Assembly (NCBI GenBank): GCA_017428725.1 | Contig: JAFRQH010000017.1 | Span: forward strand, 124,001 to 188,000 | Origin: Bacteroidales bacterium | GTDB taxonomy: Bacteria > Bacteroidota > Bacteroidia > Bacteroidales > UBA932 | Direction: 5' to 3' | DNA: 64,000 nt | In this document: piece after piece, positions 40,454 to 50,186 of the stretch | How positions within the stretch are numbered: position 1 is the stretch's first letter | Layout of the letters: each line of letters begins with the position of its first letter | Made by a program: the position numbers and the translations under genes | The notes under the pieces: generated by a model | What the model saw: the letters and a program-made list of their open reading frames with translations, nothing else | Databases searched by the model: none | Told to the model about the DNA's origin: nothing

Positions 40454-42835
40454 TTAGTCGCTGTTCTCGCCGTAGCCGTAGCCATAACCATAGCCGTATC
40501 CGTATCCATAACCGTATCCATAGCCATAAGCACCATACCCAAGGCCCTTCTTGAGTTCCGATCCGTTGAAGATGATGGCGAGGTTCTTGAGCCGGCCGTT
40601 TTCCTGAAGTTCGTCCAGATGCGGCATGATCCGGCGGTCAAGCTGACCGGCGCGAAGTACAAACAAGTTGACATCGACCGCGCGGCTGATGATCATCGGG
40701 TCGGCGACGACCTGCACGGGGACGCTGTCGAGCAGGATGTAGTCATAATGCTTCTTCAACTCGACAATGAGTTCATCGAAGCGTTTGCGGCTCAACAGTT
40801 CCGTCGGGTTGGGCGGGGTGTGACCGGCGGGGATGAAGTCGACCCCCTCGGCAACGTCCTTGTGGATGATGTCTTCGAGTTGGAAGCGCTCTTCGAAGAG
40901 GTAGTTGGACAGACCGAGGGTCTTGTGCTTGAGACCGAAGGCTTTGGACAACGTGCGCTTGCGAAGGTCGAGGTCCACCAGCACGACGCGCTTCTGGGCA
41001 TCGGCGAGACACCGTGCCATATTCGCGGTCAGGAAGGTCTTGCCGGCGGACACGGCGAAGGAAGTCAGGGCTACGACGGGGTGGTCCACGCCCTCCGGCT
41101 TCATGAAGTCCAGATTGGTGCACATGATACGCATGGACTCGGTGAAAACCCCTTTGGATCCGGGTTTATAGACAATAGGCGAAACGGCCTCCTCCTTCTT
41201 GCTCTTCTTCTTGCGGGTTTTCTTTTTGGCGGATGCATCCAGGGGGATCTCGGCGAGAACGGGTACGGATACCAGGTCTTCGAGTTCCTTGCGGGTACGG
41301 ACGCGGGAATCCAGGAATTTCCAGGCCATCAGGACGACGGCCGGGACCAGCAAACCGATCAGCAGGGCAAGCAGCAGCATCCGGTTGCGCTGCGGGGACA
41401 CCGGGGCCCAGGAGCCCTCCGGAACGTCGACCATACGGGCGTTGTTGTCCGCCATGGCCTGGGTCAGGGCATTCTCCTCACGTTTGTTGAGTAGATAGAC
41501 GTACAATTGCTCCTTGATCTGCTGCTGACGCTCAATATTGAGCATCTGCTTGGCCTTGGCCGGCATGGCCGTGAATTTCTGGATGGAAGCGTTCTCTTGG
41601 GCGGAAAGGTCCTGGCGCTGGACGTTGAGGCTCGTCAGCAGGTTCTGGACGATGCCCAGGATGTTCTGGCGCATCGCGGAGATCTCACCCTCGATCTGCC
41701 TGACGGCCGGACTGGACAGGCTGGAGGCAGCCACCAGTTTCTCGCGGCGTAGGATCAGGTTGTTGTATTGGCTGATTGCATTATCCGCATTGGCATCGTT
41801 AAGACCGGTATTGACCGGAATCATCTCATACGATCCGCTGGAACCCTGAACATAGTCCCGTAGGTACTCGGCCAGGGAAATGCGGGTCTCCAACTTGACG
41901 ATATCGGCGTTGTAGCCCCGGCTCTCGTTGAGGTAGCGGGAAGCGGCTTCGTCCACGTTCATGATGCGCTGCGAACTCTTGAAGGCGGCGAGGTTGTCCT
42001 CCACGGCGCCAAGTTCGTCCTGGATGATGACCAGACGGTCATTGATGAAGGCGGCGGTGTTTACGGCCACGCGGTTCTTCTCCCGGATGGCGTCTTCATT
42101 GTATTTATCAACCAGGGTGCTGAGGATGTCGCTGGCACGCTGAACGTTGTAGTCTTTTTGGGAGAGCGTAAGGATGTTGGAGCGTTGGTCTATGCTCAAG
42201 CGGGACAAAAAACCGACAGCGGCGGACCGGACAGGAACTTTCCGGATCTTGATTTCCTTGCCGATGGCAGAGGCGTTATAGGCCGCAGTAGGTTGGAAAA
42301 CTACGCGGCCCTGGCCCAGGGAGACGGTGTCGTCCAGCGCTACAGTCTGGGTACCGGCACTGCTCTCCAGTCGGAGCGTCTTGGAATCCAAGGGCGTGAT
42401 CTGAATCGAGAAAGTGCCGGGATCCTCGCCTTCATCGCGGGAGAAAAACACCCGCACGGGGGAATTCCGGTAAAGCTCGATTTCACGGAACCGATCACGG
42501 ACCAGATAGTTGACATCGGCATCCAGCGAGCGGACCACCTCATCCATCATACTTTTGGAGCGCAATTGCAACATCTCGTTGGTCATATCGACCGAGTTGA
42601 TGATGTTGCTGTACGAATCCATCCGGACAGAGCGGGTGGTGTTGCTCGGGTCCTTGATGACAACGGTCACATTGCTTTGGTAGACAAGCGGAGTCTTGGA
42701 ATATTTATACCATGCGTAACCAAGTGCAATGGCAACACAGATCAGGAACCAGTACCAGTGGCTTAGCAGAAAGAAGAACAGGTCGACCAGGTTGATCTGT
42801 TCGCCACGGGAGTTTTTCTTTGTATTCGCACTCAT
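40454..42835 (-). CDS. Polysaccharide co-polymerase / tyrosine autokinase (Wzc-like)
   Basis: A 793-residue inner-membrane BY-kinase. A Wzz domain lies between two membrane helices (about 34-50 and 495-515), with a long coiled-coil periplasmic part. The cytoplasmic kinase has a Walker A variant VSAGKT with K599, Walker A' VVLVDLDLRK and Walker B ILLDSVP. The C-terminal tyrosine cluster is a run of ten Tyr-Gly units (770-789) plus another tyrosine at 767. Cycling of tail phosphorylation controls polymer length and export with Wza. It is two bases from the Wza gene, in the order expected for a Wzx/Wzy-type locus. Confidence 0.95.
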   Translation of the reverse strand: MSANTKKNSRGEQINLVDLFFFLLSHWYWFLICVAIALGYAWYKYSKTPLVYQSNVTVVIKDPSNTTRSVRMDSYSNIINSVDMTNEMLQLRSKSMMDEVVRSLDADVNYLVRDRFREIELYRNSPVRVFFSRDEGEDPGTFSIQITPLDSKTLRLESSAGTQTVALDDTVSLGQGRVVFQPTAAYNASAIGKEIKIRKVPVRSAAVGFLSRLSIDQRSNILTLSQKDYNVQRASDILSTLVDKYNEDAIREKNRVAVNTAAFINDRLVIIQDELGAVEDNLAAFKSSQRIMNVDEAASRYLNESRGYNADIVKLETRISLAEYLRDYVQGSSGSYEMIPVNTGLNDANADNAISQYNNLILRREKLVAASSLSSPAVRQIEGEISAMRQNILGIVQNLLTSLNVQRQDLSAQENASIQKFTAMPAKAKQMLNIERQQQIKEQLYVYLLNKREENALTQAMADNNARMVDVPEGSWAPVSPQRNRMLLLALLIGLLVPAVVLMAWKFLDSRVRTRKELEDLVSVPVLAEIPLDASAKKKTRKKKSKKEEAVSPIVYKPGSKGVFTESMRIMCTNLDFMKPEGVDHPVVALTSFAVSAGKTFLTANMARCLADAQKRVVLVDLDLRKRTLSKAFGLKHKTLGLSNYLFEERFQLEDIIHKDVAEGVDFIPAGHTPPNPTELLSRKRFDELIVELKKHYDYILLDSVPVQVVADPMIISRAVDVNLFVLRAGQLDRRIMPHLDELQENGRLKNLAIIFNGSELKKGLGYGAYGYGYGYGYGYGYGYGYGYGENSD
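40469..40528 (-). repeat. Ten hexanucleotide units encoding a Tyr-Gly tail
   Basis: Ten consecutive six-base units, each reading as a tyrosine and a glycine codon, vary only in the third or first codon positions (gta/ata with gcc/acc/tcc on the plus strand). The run could gain or lose units by replication slippage without changing the frame. Confidence 0.85.
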
Positions 42836-42836
42836 A

Positions 42837-43607
42837 CTAAAGCTTGGTGGCTAAAATGACAAGGGTGGCGAGGGTTGAACCCAGGGTCATGATCGGGGTA
42901 AATGCAGACATGATGGCGGAGAGCGTGGTGGAACGTCTCAGACCGCGCGGCTTGACGTACACCACATCATTCTGTTGTAGGTAGAATACTGGAGAGTCGA
43001 ACAGACTCTTGGACTGCAGGTTGATCGAATGGGCGACGCGCTCGCCCTCTTCTGTGCGGATGACCATTACGTCTTGCAGATTGGTGTATTCACTGGCACC
43101 GCCGGTATGGGCGAGAACCTGCAGGATATTGATGCTGTTGCCCTGGACAGGCAGAATGGACTGGCCCATCTGGCCGATGATGGTGATGTTGAAATTCTCC
43201 ATCTCCACCTTGACGAGCGGTTCACGGATATAGCCCAGACGGATGATCTCGCCGGTGATGTAGTCCTTGAGTTCGTTCAGGGTCTTGCCCTCTACGTGGA
43301 TAGTCCCGAGTACCGGGAAGTCGATGTTTCCGATCTTATCCACGGTATAACTCGAGGTCGTCGCCCGCATGCCCTCACCGTCGGTCATCCCGCTGCTGAG
43401 GTTGAATGGGGCGGCGAGGAGGGCGTCGGTGCTGAGCACCTGGATATTGACCCGGTCCTCCACTTGGAGACGCAACTCCGGGGCGGGCTTGGCAAGCTCA
43501 GGGGCCTCGTACTTCAAATCGCGCAGATAAGCGTAGTAGGCAGGTGTGGAGCAGGATACGGGCAGTATCAAGGCTGCCAGCAGCAAGCATTTAACAAAGC
43601 GTTTCAT
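42837..43607 (-). CDS. Polysaccharide export lipoprotein (Wza/BexD family)
   Basis: A 256-residue outer-membrane export protein. The signal MKRFVKCLLLAALILPVSC supplies a lipobox, which fixes the start at 43607 rather than the in-frame ATG at 43628. A polysaccharide export domain (LRLQVEDRVNIQVL with SYTVDKIGNIDFPVLGTI) and two SLBB-like repeats (PLVKVEMENFNITIIGQM, later VLAHTGGASEYTNLQDVMVIR) follow. A hydrophobic helix at the C terminus (TPIMTLGSTLATLVILATK) is shorter than the E. coli Wza helix and is typical of Bacteroidota forms. It acts with the adjacent Wzc. Its start lies inside the preceding glycosyltransferase gene by 17 bases. Confidence 0.93.
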   Translation of the reverse strand: MKRFVKCLLLAALILPVSCSTPAYYAYLRDLKYEAPELAKPAPELRLQVEDRVNIQVLSTDALLAAPFNLSSGMTDGEGMRATTSSYTVDKIGNIDFPVLGTIHVEGKTLNELKDYITGEIIRLGYIREPLVKVEMENFNITIIGQMGQSILPVQGNSINILQVLAHTGGASEYTNLQDVMVIRTEEGERVAHSINLQSKSLFDSPVFYLQQNDVVYVKPRGLRRSTTLSAIMSAFTPIMTLGSTLATLVILATKL

Positions 43608-44745
43608 ATTCGTCCAATATCTTGTCAATCATTTTGTCGGAGGTGTACAGCGCCTCAAAGCGCTTCCATGCACCCCGGGAATACTTCTCATACGTTCCTC
43701 CGTCCGCACAAATCTCCCTGATGGCCCGTGCCAGTGCGGCGGGATCCCCGGGCTCGACGTTGAGCCCGGACACGCCGTGTTCATTGACCCAGGCAGTGCC
43801 TGACCCTGGGATGCGCGTGGCAACCACAGGTTTGCCGCAGGACATCGCCTCAATCTGCACGATGCCGAAGGCTTCCGTCTTCATCACGGAGGCTAGCACG
43901 AACACATCGCAGGCACCATACAGAGTAGGTATATCTTCGTTGGCTACGTACCCCAGCAGCTTCACGTGACCGTTGAGGCCCAGAGAGTCGATCTGCGCCT
44001 GCAGGTCATCCCGCAGTGGACCCATCCCGCCGATCAGGACCTGATAGTCCCCTCCCAGTAGGGCGGCTGCTTGTATCAATGAGCTATAGCCTTTGTATGG
44101 CACAAGGCGTCCCAAAGATACAACAATTTTTTTGCCCCGGTAGCGGTTGCGGTATTCCGAGACTGCATTTTCTTCGAAAATGACCGGATTGATGCCGATG
44201 GGTACATAACCGACCTTGTCCTGCGCCCCTTGCAAGTAAGGGGATTCCCGGACATAGACCGGTGTCGTGCCAAGGACCCGGTCGGCGCGGCGGATCAGCC
44301 AGTGCTGGAGCGGCCGGTATAGAGCAAGCAACGCTTTCTGCGAGAGGATGTCGCTGTGCCAGTGCAGGACGACAGGCCCTTTGTAGCCGCTCAGCCACAG
44401 GGCCAGCGCCGCCATCGGATCGGGGTGATGGATGTGGATGAGGTCGTACTCTGCGGCGTGGCGCCGCACCCAGCGGACCATGGCGGGGGAGAGCATCGTA
44501 GCCGCCTTCTTGGCGAACGCTGGGACGCAGATCACCCGCCCGTGCTCGTTGAAGCGGATCACCCGCCCGTCCGGGGTCTGCGTGCAGCGGTCCCGGTCCT
44601 CCTCGTCCACGGGATCGTCCGGCAGGGTGGCGCAGAGCATGTCACAGGTCACTCCTCGCGCGGAGAGCCCGCGGGTCAGGTCCCACATCACTTTTTCCAC
44701 GCCGCCGCGGATGGGGTAGAATTTACCGAGTTGCAAGACTTTCAT
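43591..44745 (-). CDS. GT4 glycosyltransferase
   Basis: A 384-residue GT-B enzyme starting MKVLQLGKFYP. RGGVEK at residues 13-18 forms the glycine loop, GRLVPYKG at 212-219 is the donor-binding strand and EAFGIVQIEA at 291-300 is the EX7E motif. GT4 enzymes transfer sugars with retention from nucleotide donors. The shorter start is preferred since it opens with the family's first strand; an upstream in-frame ATG at 44835 adds only unstructured sequence within the next gene. It overlaps both neighbours (17 and 23 bases). The sugar and linkage cannot be read. Confidence 0.9.
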   Translation of the reverse strand: MKVLQLGKFYPIRGGVEKVMWDLTRGLSARGVTCDMLCATLPDDPVDEEDRDRCTQTPDGRVIRFNEHGRVICVPAFAKKAATMLSPAMVRWVRRHAAEYDLIHIHHPDPMAALALWLSGYKGPVVLHWHSDILSQKALLALYRPLQHWLIRRADRVLGTTPVYVRESPYLQGAQDKVGYVPIGINPVIFEENAVSEYRNRYRGKKIVVSLGRLVPYKGYSSLIQAAALLGGDYQVLIGGMGPLRDDLQAQIDSLGLNGHVKLLGYVANEDIPTLYGACDVFVLASVMKTEAFGIVQIEAMSCGKPVVATRIPGSGTAWVNEHGVSGLNVEPGDPAALARAIREICADGGTYEKYSRGAWKRFEALYTSDKMIDKILDEYETLC

Positions 44746-45961
44746 AGAGTCGGATATAATCTTGGAATCTTTGCTTCTTGTCGAAATGCTGCACGGCGTA
44801 TGCCCGGCAGGCCTCTGCGTAGTGATCTTTACCATGGGCGCGGATCGTCCGGATGCAGGCCGCCATACCCTCCACGTCGCCCTGCTCCACCACGAAGCCA
44901 GTCTGCGGTGTGACGGACTCCACGCTGCCGCCTGTGCTGTAGGTAATCACGGGCGTTCCACAGGCAGTGGCCTCCAGGTTGACGGTGGGGTAGTTGTCCT
45001 GCCAGGTTGGATTGACCAGCGCGAGCGCCCCGGAATAGAGTGCTGCCAGGGCGGCGGCATTTTCCGTACGCGGGATGAAGGTCACACCGGCCGGGAAGGT
45101 GGATTTCTGCTCTTCGCCGATGCGTCCCACGAGGACGAGGCCCTCGTCGGAAGCTAGGAGACCGGCCAGCCGGACCAGGTCAGCGATGCCCTTTTCTGGC
45201 AGCCAGATGCTGGCGACGGCCAGGACATAGTGCATTGTCGGAATTCCGAAACGGTTCCGGACCTGCGTATCCGGCATAGGCTGGAAGGTTTCCAAGTCAA
45301 TCCCGTTGTGAATCACCCGGCAGGGGACTTCCTTTAGGAAAGACTTCGCCACCTCGCGCCGCATCCAGTCGGACACGGTCACGAGGGTCAGGTCGGGGAG
45401 CCCCGTTAGCGCCTGCCACTTCGCCGTATAGTTTCGGTGGGACCGGTCCAGCAGCCAGCTCGCCGGGAAGGCCCGCTTCTGCGGGCAGTCGTAGCAGCCC
45501 GACTGCCATCTGTCGCAGCCGGCGGCCACGTAATGGTAGCAGTGGCCCGTGAAGAGCCAGCAGTCGTGGACGGTCCAGACGACGGGCTTTCCACGCTCTG
45601 CCAAATAGCTGAGCAGCAGCGGATAGTTGAGGAAATAGCCGTGGACGTTGTGGATGTGCACGACGTCCGGATCGATCTCGCGGATGCGCCGGATCAGCTG
45701 CCGGGTGGCGCGTTTCGAAGCGAGCCCGTGAGCATCGAAAAGGCGCGTCGCCAACCAGTGGATGAACAAGTCCAACTTGTCCCCGACCGGAACCAGTCTG
45801 GAACTATGCGGCGGCACGCCGTCCCGGGCCTGGCTGTAGGCAATGTAGCTCTCCCAGCCAGCCGCCTGCGCCAGCTCGCCGAGCTCGCGCATGATCTTGC
45901 CGGTCGACGTGTTCTCCCGGACCACCGGATTGATCTGCAGCAGTTTCTTCGGCATAAACAA
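44723..45961 (-). CDS. GT4 glycosyltransferase
   Basis: A 412-residue GT-B transferase. It opens with MPKKLLQINPVV (the codon at 45955 or the one at 45961) and holds VHIHNVHGYFLNYPLL and the donor-site segment NPTWQDNYPTVNLEATACGTPVI, a form seen in Bacteroidota capsule transferases annotated as glycosyl transferase group 1. Five cysteine residues cluster in the stretch GHCYHYVAAGCDRWQSGC with a following DCP, a pattern that I have seen in this subfamily but cannot interpret. It is contiguous with the acyltransferase upstream. Confidence 0.88.
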   Translation of the reverse strand: MFMPKKLLQINPVVRENTSTGKIMRELGELAQAAGWESYIAYSQARDGVPPHSSRLVPVGDKLDLFIHWLATRLFDAHGLASKRATRQLIRRIREIDPDVVHIHNVHGYFLNYPLLLSYLAERGKPVVWTVHDCWLFTGHCYHYVAAGCDRWQSGCYDCPQKRAFPASWLLDRSHRNYTAKWQALTGLPDLTLVTVSDWMRREVAKSFLKEVPCRVIHNGIDLETFQPMPDTQVRNRFGIPTMHYVLAVASIWLPEKGIADLVRLAGLLASDEGLVLVGRIGEEQKSTFPAGVTFIPRTENAAALAALYSGALALVNPTWQDNYPTVNLEATACGTPVITYSTGGSVESVTPQTGFVVEQGDVEGMAACIRTIRAHGKDHYAEACRAYAVQHFDKKQRFQDYIRLYESLATR

Positions 45962-46825
45962 TTACTCGCTCCCTACCACGACGGCGAGGAGTTTGGGTGC
46001 AAAGCGCCGGAGGAGCAAATAAATGGCGGACAAGCCTAAGACCAGGAACAGGGCGTTGAGCAGCCAGACGGCAATCAGACCGCCACTGTTGATTTCAGGC
46101 AGTAGCATAACCCCGATTTTCTTCATGACCAATTGCGGGATGTAGTGGTAAAGAAAAACGAAGTAGCACCAGTCAAAAGTGTCTTCAGGGGTAGGTAAGG
46201 GATGCTGCTCCATCCACAGGCTGATGCGTTGGATACGTAGGGGGAGGATGGCAAAGGAGGCTCCCAGCGCGAACCAAAACACGGTCTCCGGCAACAGATG
46301 GAATGCGCATAGCACGCCAACGGCAATCGTCGCAGCGCCCCAGGTATAGCGGATCAGGAAATAGTATACCGGGAGAATCAGAAAAGCCACGATAACTTCC
46401 CGAAGAAGCCACAACGACAAGTTGATGGGTCCTTTCCATAGAACAAACAGCGGATCTTGCCAATCGCCGTCCAGGAATCCGGACATCATGGAGGGAGCAA
46501 ACTTGTATGCGGTAGCATACACCCCCCAGGAGAGTACATTTGCAATCAAGAAAGGAATGACAAGCCGCTTGAGTCCGCACAGGTATTTTTGGCCGAACCA
46601 TCTCACGTCCGGTTTCCGTGGTGTGTCGCGAAAACACAGGTAACCGGCCAGAAAGAGAAACGCGGGGAGGACGATCCCTGTGACCCAGATGATCGCCTTT
46701 CCCACGACGTCAAAGGCCGGATAACCCTGATCGATCCAACTCGGAATGGAAGCATGACGGAGTACGACGATGCCTGTAACCAAAATGATGAGCAGGTCGA
46801 GCCAATTGTTTTGGTGTCGTTTCAT
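45962..46825 (-). CDS. Acyltransferase-3-like membrane protein
   Basis: A 287-residue integral membrane protein with about eight to ten predicted helices. The opening NNWLDLLIILVTGIVVLRHASIP and the pattern of helices match acyltransferase family 3 (PF01757), which moves acetyl or succinyl groups onto sugars. The conserved histidine in the first helix region (LRHA) is present. It is somewhat short, and the family residue RxxR is not obvious. The start at 46825 overlaps the upstream stop by four bases, the pattern seen throughout this operon. Confidence 0.8.
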   Translation of the reverse strand: MKRHQNNWLDLLIILVTGIVVLRHASIPSWIDQGYPAFDVVGKAIIWVTGIVLPAFLFLAGYLCFRDTPRKPDVRWFGQKYLCGLKRLVIPFLIANVLSWGVYATAYKFAPSMMSGFLDGDWQDPLFVLWKGPINLSLWLLREVIVAFLILPVYYFLIRYTWGAATIAVGVLCAFHLLPETVFWFALGASFAILPLRIQRISLWMEQHPLPTPEDTFDWCYFVFLYHYIPQLVMKKIGVMLLPEINSGGLIAVWLLNALFLVLGLSAIYLLLRRFAPKLLAVVVGSE

Positions 46826-47955
46826 ATAAGAAGATTTTGAAAACATCGGGTCCATTGCTGCATCACAACTTCTTCTGAATATACTTGCGGAATCTCAGCG
46901 GTTTTTACGGACATGGAGGAACGCAGATTCTCGTCTGACATCATTCTCGCCATCGCTGACGCCAAGGCATCGAGGTTGCCTTCAGGAACCAAAAGTCCAT
47001 TCTCTCCCTCGCGGATGAGATCTTTTGGCCCGCAAGGAAAGTCAAAACTGACCACCGGCAAGCCACAGGCCATCGCCTCGATCATCACCATCGGCAGGCC
47101 TTCGAAGTGCGAACTCATCGCCAGGAAGGCGCTGCGGGCGTATTCGTCAAAGATCCGGCCCGTCGGCGGGTTGATCCGGGCGGAATCCGCAATCCCGAGC
47201 CGGTCTGCCTTCTCCCGGAGCATCTGCTCCCATTCACCCTGGCCGAAGATATCCAGGCTCCAGCCCTCGCGGGTGGCAGCGGGAATCAGCGCCCAGGCAT
47301 CCAGTAGCCGGTCGAAACCTTTCTGGTAGTCCAGCCGGCCTACGGCAATCACCCGCCGGCTCTGCGGATTGTAACGGACATCCGGCACGGCGGGGGCCGC
47401 ATTGGGGATGACCGCCAGGTTGGGCAGCGCCCCCCAGTAACCGGCATCCTCCCGTGTGAGCACGACGAAGCGGTCGAAGCGGCGCACCAGCCGGTCGTCC
47501 TGCCGCATCCGGTACCGGTCGGCCAGGCCCAGCAAGCCGCTGCGGTTGTACTGTAGGCGGAAGAAGCGGTTGTAGTGGAGCTCCAGCACCTTCTTGCTTC
47601 CGTCCGGGATGTCCGGAATGAAGGAGGACTCGGACGGGAAGAGCGACACCACGACATCCGCCCGCTCGCGCAGCAGCAGCTCCGTCAGCCGTTTCCGATG
47701 GATCCTTCGCTTGCGGAAATAGCTGAGGATCTTCCTCAGCGGCGAGCGTCCATTGTCTACGGAGTAGTTTATCCCCAGGTCCACCATCCGCACTTCGGGC
47801 GGGAAGGCGTAGAAAGGCGGCCGTCCTTGCTGGTCCGTGGTCACGACCATCAACTCATACCCTCCCTGTGCGGCAAACCAGTGGACCTTGTTGAGCAGGA
47901 CCCGCTCGATCCCGCCGGGGTTGTAGAGGGAGGCGAAACAGTAGATGATTTTCAT
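46822..47955 (-). CDS. GT4 glycosyltransferase
   Basis: A 377-residue GT-B enzyme, opening MKIIYCFASLYNPGGIERVL with the GG-IER loop common in alpha-N-acetylgalactosaminyl- and galactosyl-transferases. VGRLDYQKGFDRL and SHFEGLPMVMIEAMACGLPVV are the donor-binding and EX7E motifs, and FDFPCGPKDLI follows. The gene overlaps the polymerase stop by four bases. Substrates are unknown; the AmsD/WaaG-like motif suggests a GT4 galactosyl or amino-sugar transferase, which is only a likeness. Confidence 0.9.
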   Translation of the reverse strand: MKIIYCFASLYNPGGIERVLLNKVHWFAAQGGYELMVVTTDQQGRPPFYAFPPEVRMVDLGINYSVDNGRSPLRKILSYFRKRRIHRKRLTELLLRERADVVVSLFPSESSFIPDIPDGSKKVLELHYNRFFRLQYNRSGLLGLADRYRMRQDDRLVRRFDRFVVLTREDAGYWGALPNLAVIPNAAPAVPDVRYNPQSRRVIAVGRLDYQKGFDRLLDAWALIPAATREGWSLDIFGQGEWEQMLREKADRLGIADSARINPPTGRIFDEYARSAFLAMSSHFEGLPMVMIEAMACGLPVVSFDFPCGPKDLIREGENGLLVPEGNLDALASAMARMMSDENLRSSMSVKTAEIPQVYSEEVVMQQWTRCFQNLLI

Positions 47956-49202
47956 TCTTTTTTCCCGGACTCGTCAATGTCGCCGTCGATACAGAAGAGC
48001 AGGGCGTCGAGCAGAAAGATATCCGTCAACACCTTGGTCCACACGATGAACGTGAGGGCGACCAGCAGGAGAGCTGCGAGGGTGAAGTTCCGGAATTTAC
48101 CAATCAAGGATAGATGATTGTGAAGGAAATAGATGGAAAAGATGGCCATTCCGATCAGACCGCAGTAAATGATATAATTGCAGTAGCCGATATCCGAATT
48201 GGTTTGGAAAATACCGATGCGTCCTTCGCCGATAATCCATCCTCGCGGGGTTGTGGGCCATACCCACATCTGTTTGAGCTGGTCCGTGGAACCGGTCCTG
48301 AACTCGCCGGTTTCGACCCAGTTGAAGAACCCTTCGAATCCGAAACGCAAGTCTTCGTGGAAGCTGGCACTGGAATTATAAAAAATCATACTGATGAGGA
48401 ACGCAGCTCCCAACAGGAAGAGCAACAGGAGAGATGTGTTGACCTGGATTTTGGATATCACACCGCCCCGCTGCATCCTCAAGTTGCCGTAGACAATGTA
48501 GACCAGTCCAAGCACAGTCCCGACGACAGTGGTCCGTGAAATGATGGATCCTACAACCGTTATAAGCAGGAAAGCGGCGATCAGAATGCCAGATTGTCTG
48601 ACATCTTCCCGGACACGGTCTTCCATTGCCAGTTGGTGGGCAATCATTACCTGTACTGCGGAGAAACGGATTCCGGCAGGATCGAGCGCACAGCCAATTC
48701 CATAAAGACGTCCGGCGCGTTCATACATTTGGCTGGCTTGCCAGATAGTGGAATGGACAAAATCATGGATTGGAGCAACATTGTCGATGAGAAGGGCCAG
48801 GATACATTGAGCGGAACAGGCATAGGCCAGGAAGAAAGTGAGCAGCCTCAAGTCCACCCGCTCATATTGGGTCTTCAAGATAACATATACGCCATATGCA
48901 CCACCCAACCAAGTGGCAAAGGATGCGTAATAGTGGATGAACTCCCGTTCATAACTCCCGTTGGCGACGATGGCGAAATAACACCACAAGGAGAACAGGA
49001 CGGCCAAAGCTGCGGAAATAAAGACGCGTCGGGATATGTGGACCGTCCGGTCCTGAAAGCTTTTAAAGGCAAAAGCCAATAACCCGACGACGGCCAACAT
49101 CATTTTCGTATTCGCGATAGGGAAAAACCGAAATCGGAAATCGAAAAAGAAGAAGTCGACAACGATGGTCATCAGAATGACAATCCAAATATTCCGTTTC
49201 AT
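47952..49202 (-). CDS. Predicted O-antigen/polysaccharide polymerase (Wzy-like)
   Basis: A 416-residue, very hydrophobic protein with ten or more membrane helices and one large extracytoplasmic loop (about residues 280-350, FHEDLRFGFEGFFNWVETG to GWIIGEGRIGIF). The loop and the position between glycosyltransferases are typical of Wzy polymerases, which show little sequence conservation. GC content looks lower here than in the housekeeping half of the window. A flippase is less likely because of the loop and helix arrangement. It joins repeat units at the periplasmic face of the inner membrane. Confidence 0.75.
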   Translation of the reverse strand: MKRNIWIVILMTIVVDFFFFDFRFRFFPIANTKMMLAVVGLLAFAFKSFQDRTVHISRRVFISAALAVLFSLWCYFAIVANGSYEREFIHYYASFATWLGGAYGVYVILKTQYERVDLRLLTFFLAYACSAQCILALLIDNVAPIHDFVHSTIWQASQMYERAGRLYGIGCALDPAGIRFSAVQVMIAHQLAMEDRVREDVRQSGILIAAFLLITVVGSIISRTTVVGTVLGLVYIVYGNLRMQRGGVISKIQVNTSLLLLFLLGAAFLISMIFYNSSASFHEDLRFGFEGFFNWVETGEFRTGSTDQLKQMWVWPTTPRGWIIGEGRIGIFQTNSDIGYCNYIIYCGLIGMAIFSIYFLHNHLSLIGKFRNFTLAALLLVALTFIVWTKVLTDIFLLDALLFCIDGDIDESGKKE

Positions 49203-49205
49203 CGT

Positions 49206-50186
49206 TTATCGATAGATTAATCCATACACAAATTTATAAACCAGCAAATAGTACAATTTTACTGCTCCCCAGCATCGCCTGGCAGCAAGACCTTGCAAGA
49301 GGCGTGTACGCAGTGGGAGCGCCCTGTTGGCCATCGCATAGGCGTTGGATTCCGGGAACCAGTTGGACCAGGTCTCATAATTGGATCGGTCTGCACTGAT
49401 CAGGAGCGGGAGTTTGAGGAACAGTTTCAAATGATTGCCGTAGGGCTCCAGTTCTGCTGCATATGCGCTTGCGGCGATGGCGTCAAGGCCTCCCGCAAGA
49501 TTCTCCGAAATCTCCCGCCGCCGCTCCGGGCTGAATTGCCGGCTGAGCGAAGTCTCGCTGACGGCGTTGTAGCGGTAGAGCGGCTTGTGCAGTTGTACGA
49601 CCTTTCCGGCTTTGCAGAAAGCTTTGAGCATCAGCATCATATCCTCGCCCATATTCGCTCCGTCGATAAAATGGATGCCGTTGCCGAGCAACAGCTCCCT
49701 GCGCACGGCGAAGAGCCAGAGGTTCCAACGCATCGTACCGCCCATCAGGTTCTTCAGCGCCTGCAGAGGCAAATCATAATCGGCCTGGTGCATGACCCTG
49801 CCATTCTTCTCGAATCCGAGCGTCCAGTCCCAGCCGACGATATCCACGACCTCTTCCGCGGAGTCGATCGCGTGCGCCGCCTCTTCCAGTGCCTCCGGCT
49901 CGATCCGGTCATCAGCATCCACAAAAGCCAGATAATCTCCACACGCGGCTGCCAATCCGCGGTTGCGGGCGGCGGCGACACCACCGTTGCGAAGCTGCGA
50001 GACGATGTGGCAGGGGAAATCGGCAGAAGCGGCGAATGCTTCCAGCAGTTCCGCGCTGCCGTCCGTGCTGCCGTCCTCCACGAAGATCAGCTCAAAGTCG
50101 CGCCAGTGTTGACGCCGGATACTTTCGAGACTCTCGGGGAGGGTCCTGGCGGCATTGTAAACGGGTATGATGATGCTGAATTTCAA
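49206..50186 (-). CDS. GT2 glycosyltransferase
   Basis: A 326-residue GT-A transferase. It begins MKFSIIIPVYNAARTLPESL, with the EDGSTDGS segment and the metal-binding DADD following (AFVDADDRIEPEAL). The C-terminal part (ALPLRTRLLQGLAARRCWG to the end) contains a hydrophobic segment that may touch the membrane. GT2 enzymes invert configuration at the sugar. It lies three bases after the polymerase in transcription terms and overlaps the SGNH gene by four bases. Confidence 0.92.
   Translation of the reverse strand: MKFSIIIPVYNAARTLPESLESIRRQHWRDFELIFVEDGSTDGSAELLEAFAASADFPCHIVSQLRNGGVAAARNRGLAAACGDYLAFVDADDRIEPEALEEAAHAIDSAEEVVDIVGWDWTLGFEKNGRVMHQADYDLPLQALKNLMGGTMRWNLWLFAVRRELLLGNGIHFIDGANMGEDMMLMLKAFCKAGKVVQLHKPLYRYNAVSETSLSRQFSPERRREISENLAGGLDAIAASAYAAELEPYGNHLKLFLKLPLLISADRSNYETWSNWFPESNAYAMANRALPLRTRLLQGLAARRCWGAVKLYYLLVYKFVYGLIYR

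Noticed and set aside
40469..40528. Short tandem repeat considered as a CRISPR array
   Set aside because: Units are six bases with no spacers and lie in frame in the Wzc tail; there are no cas genes.
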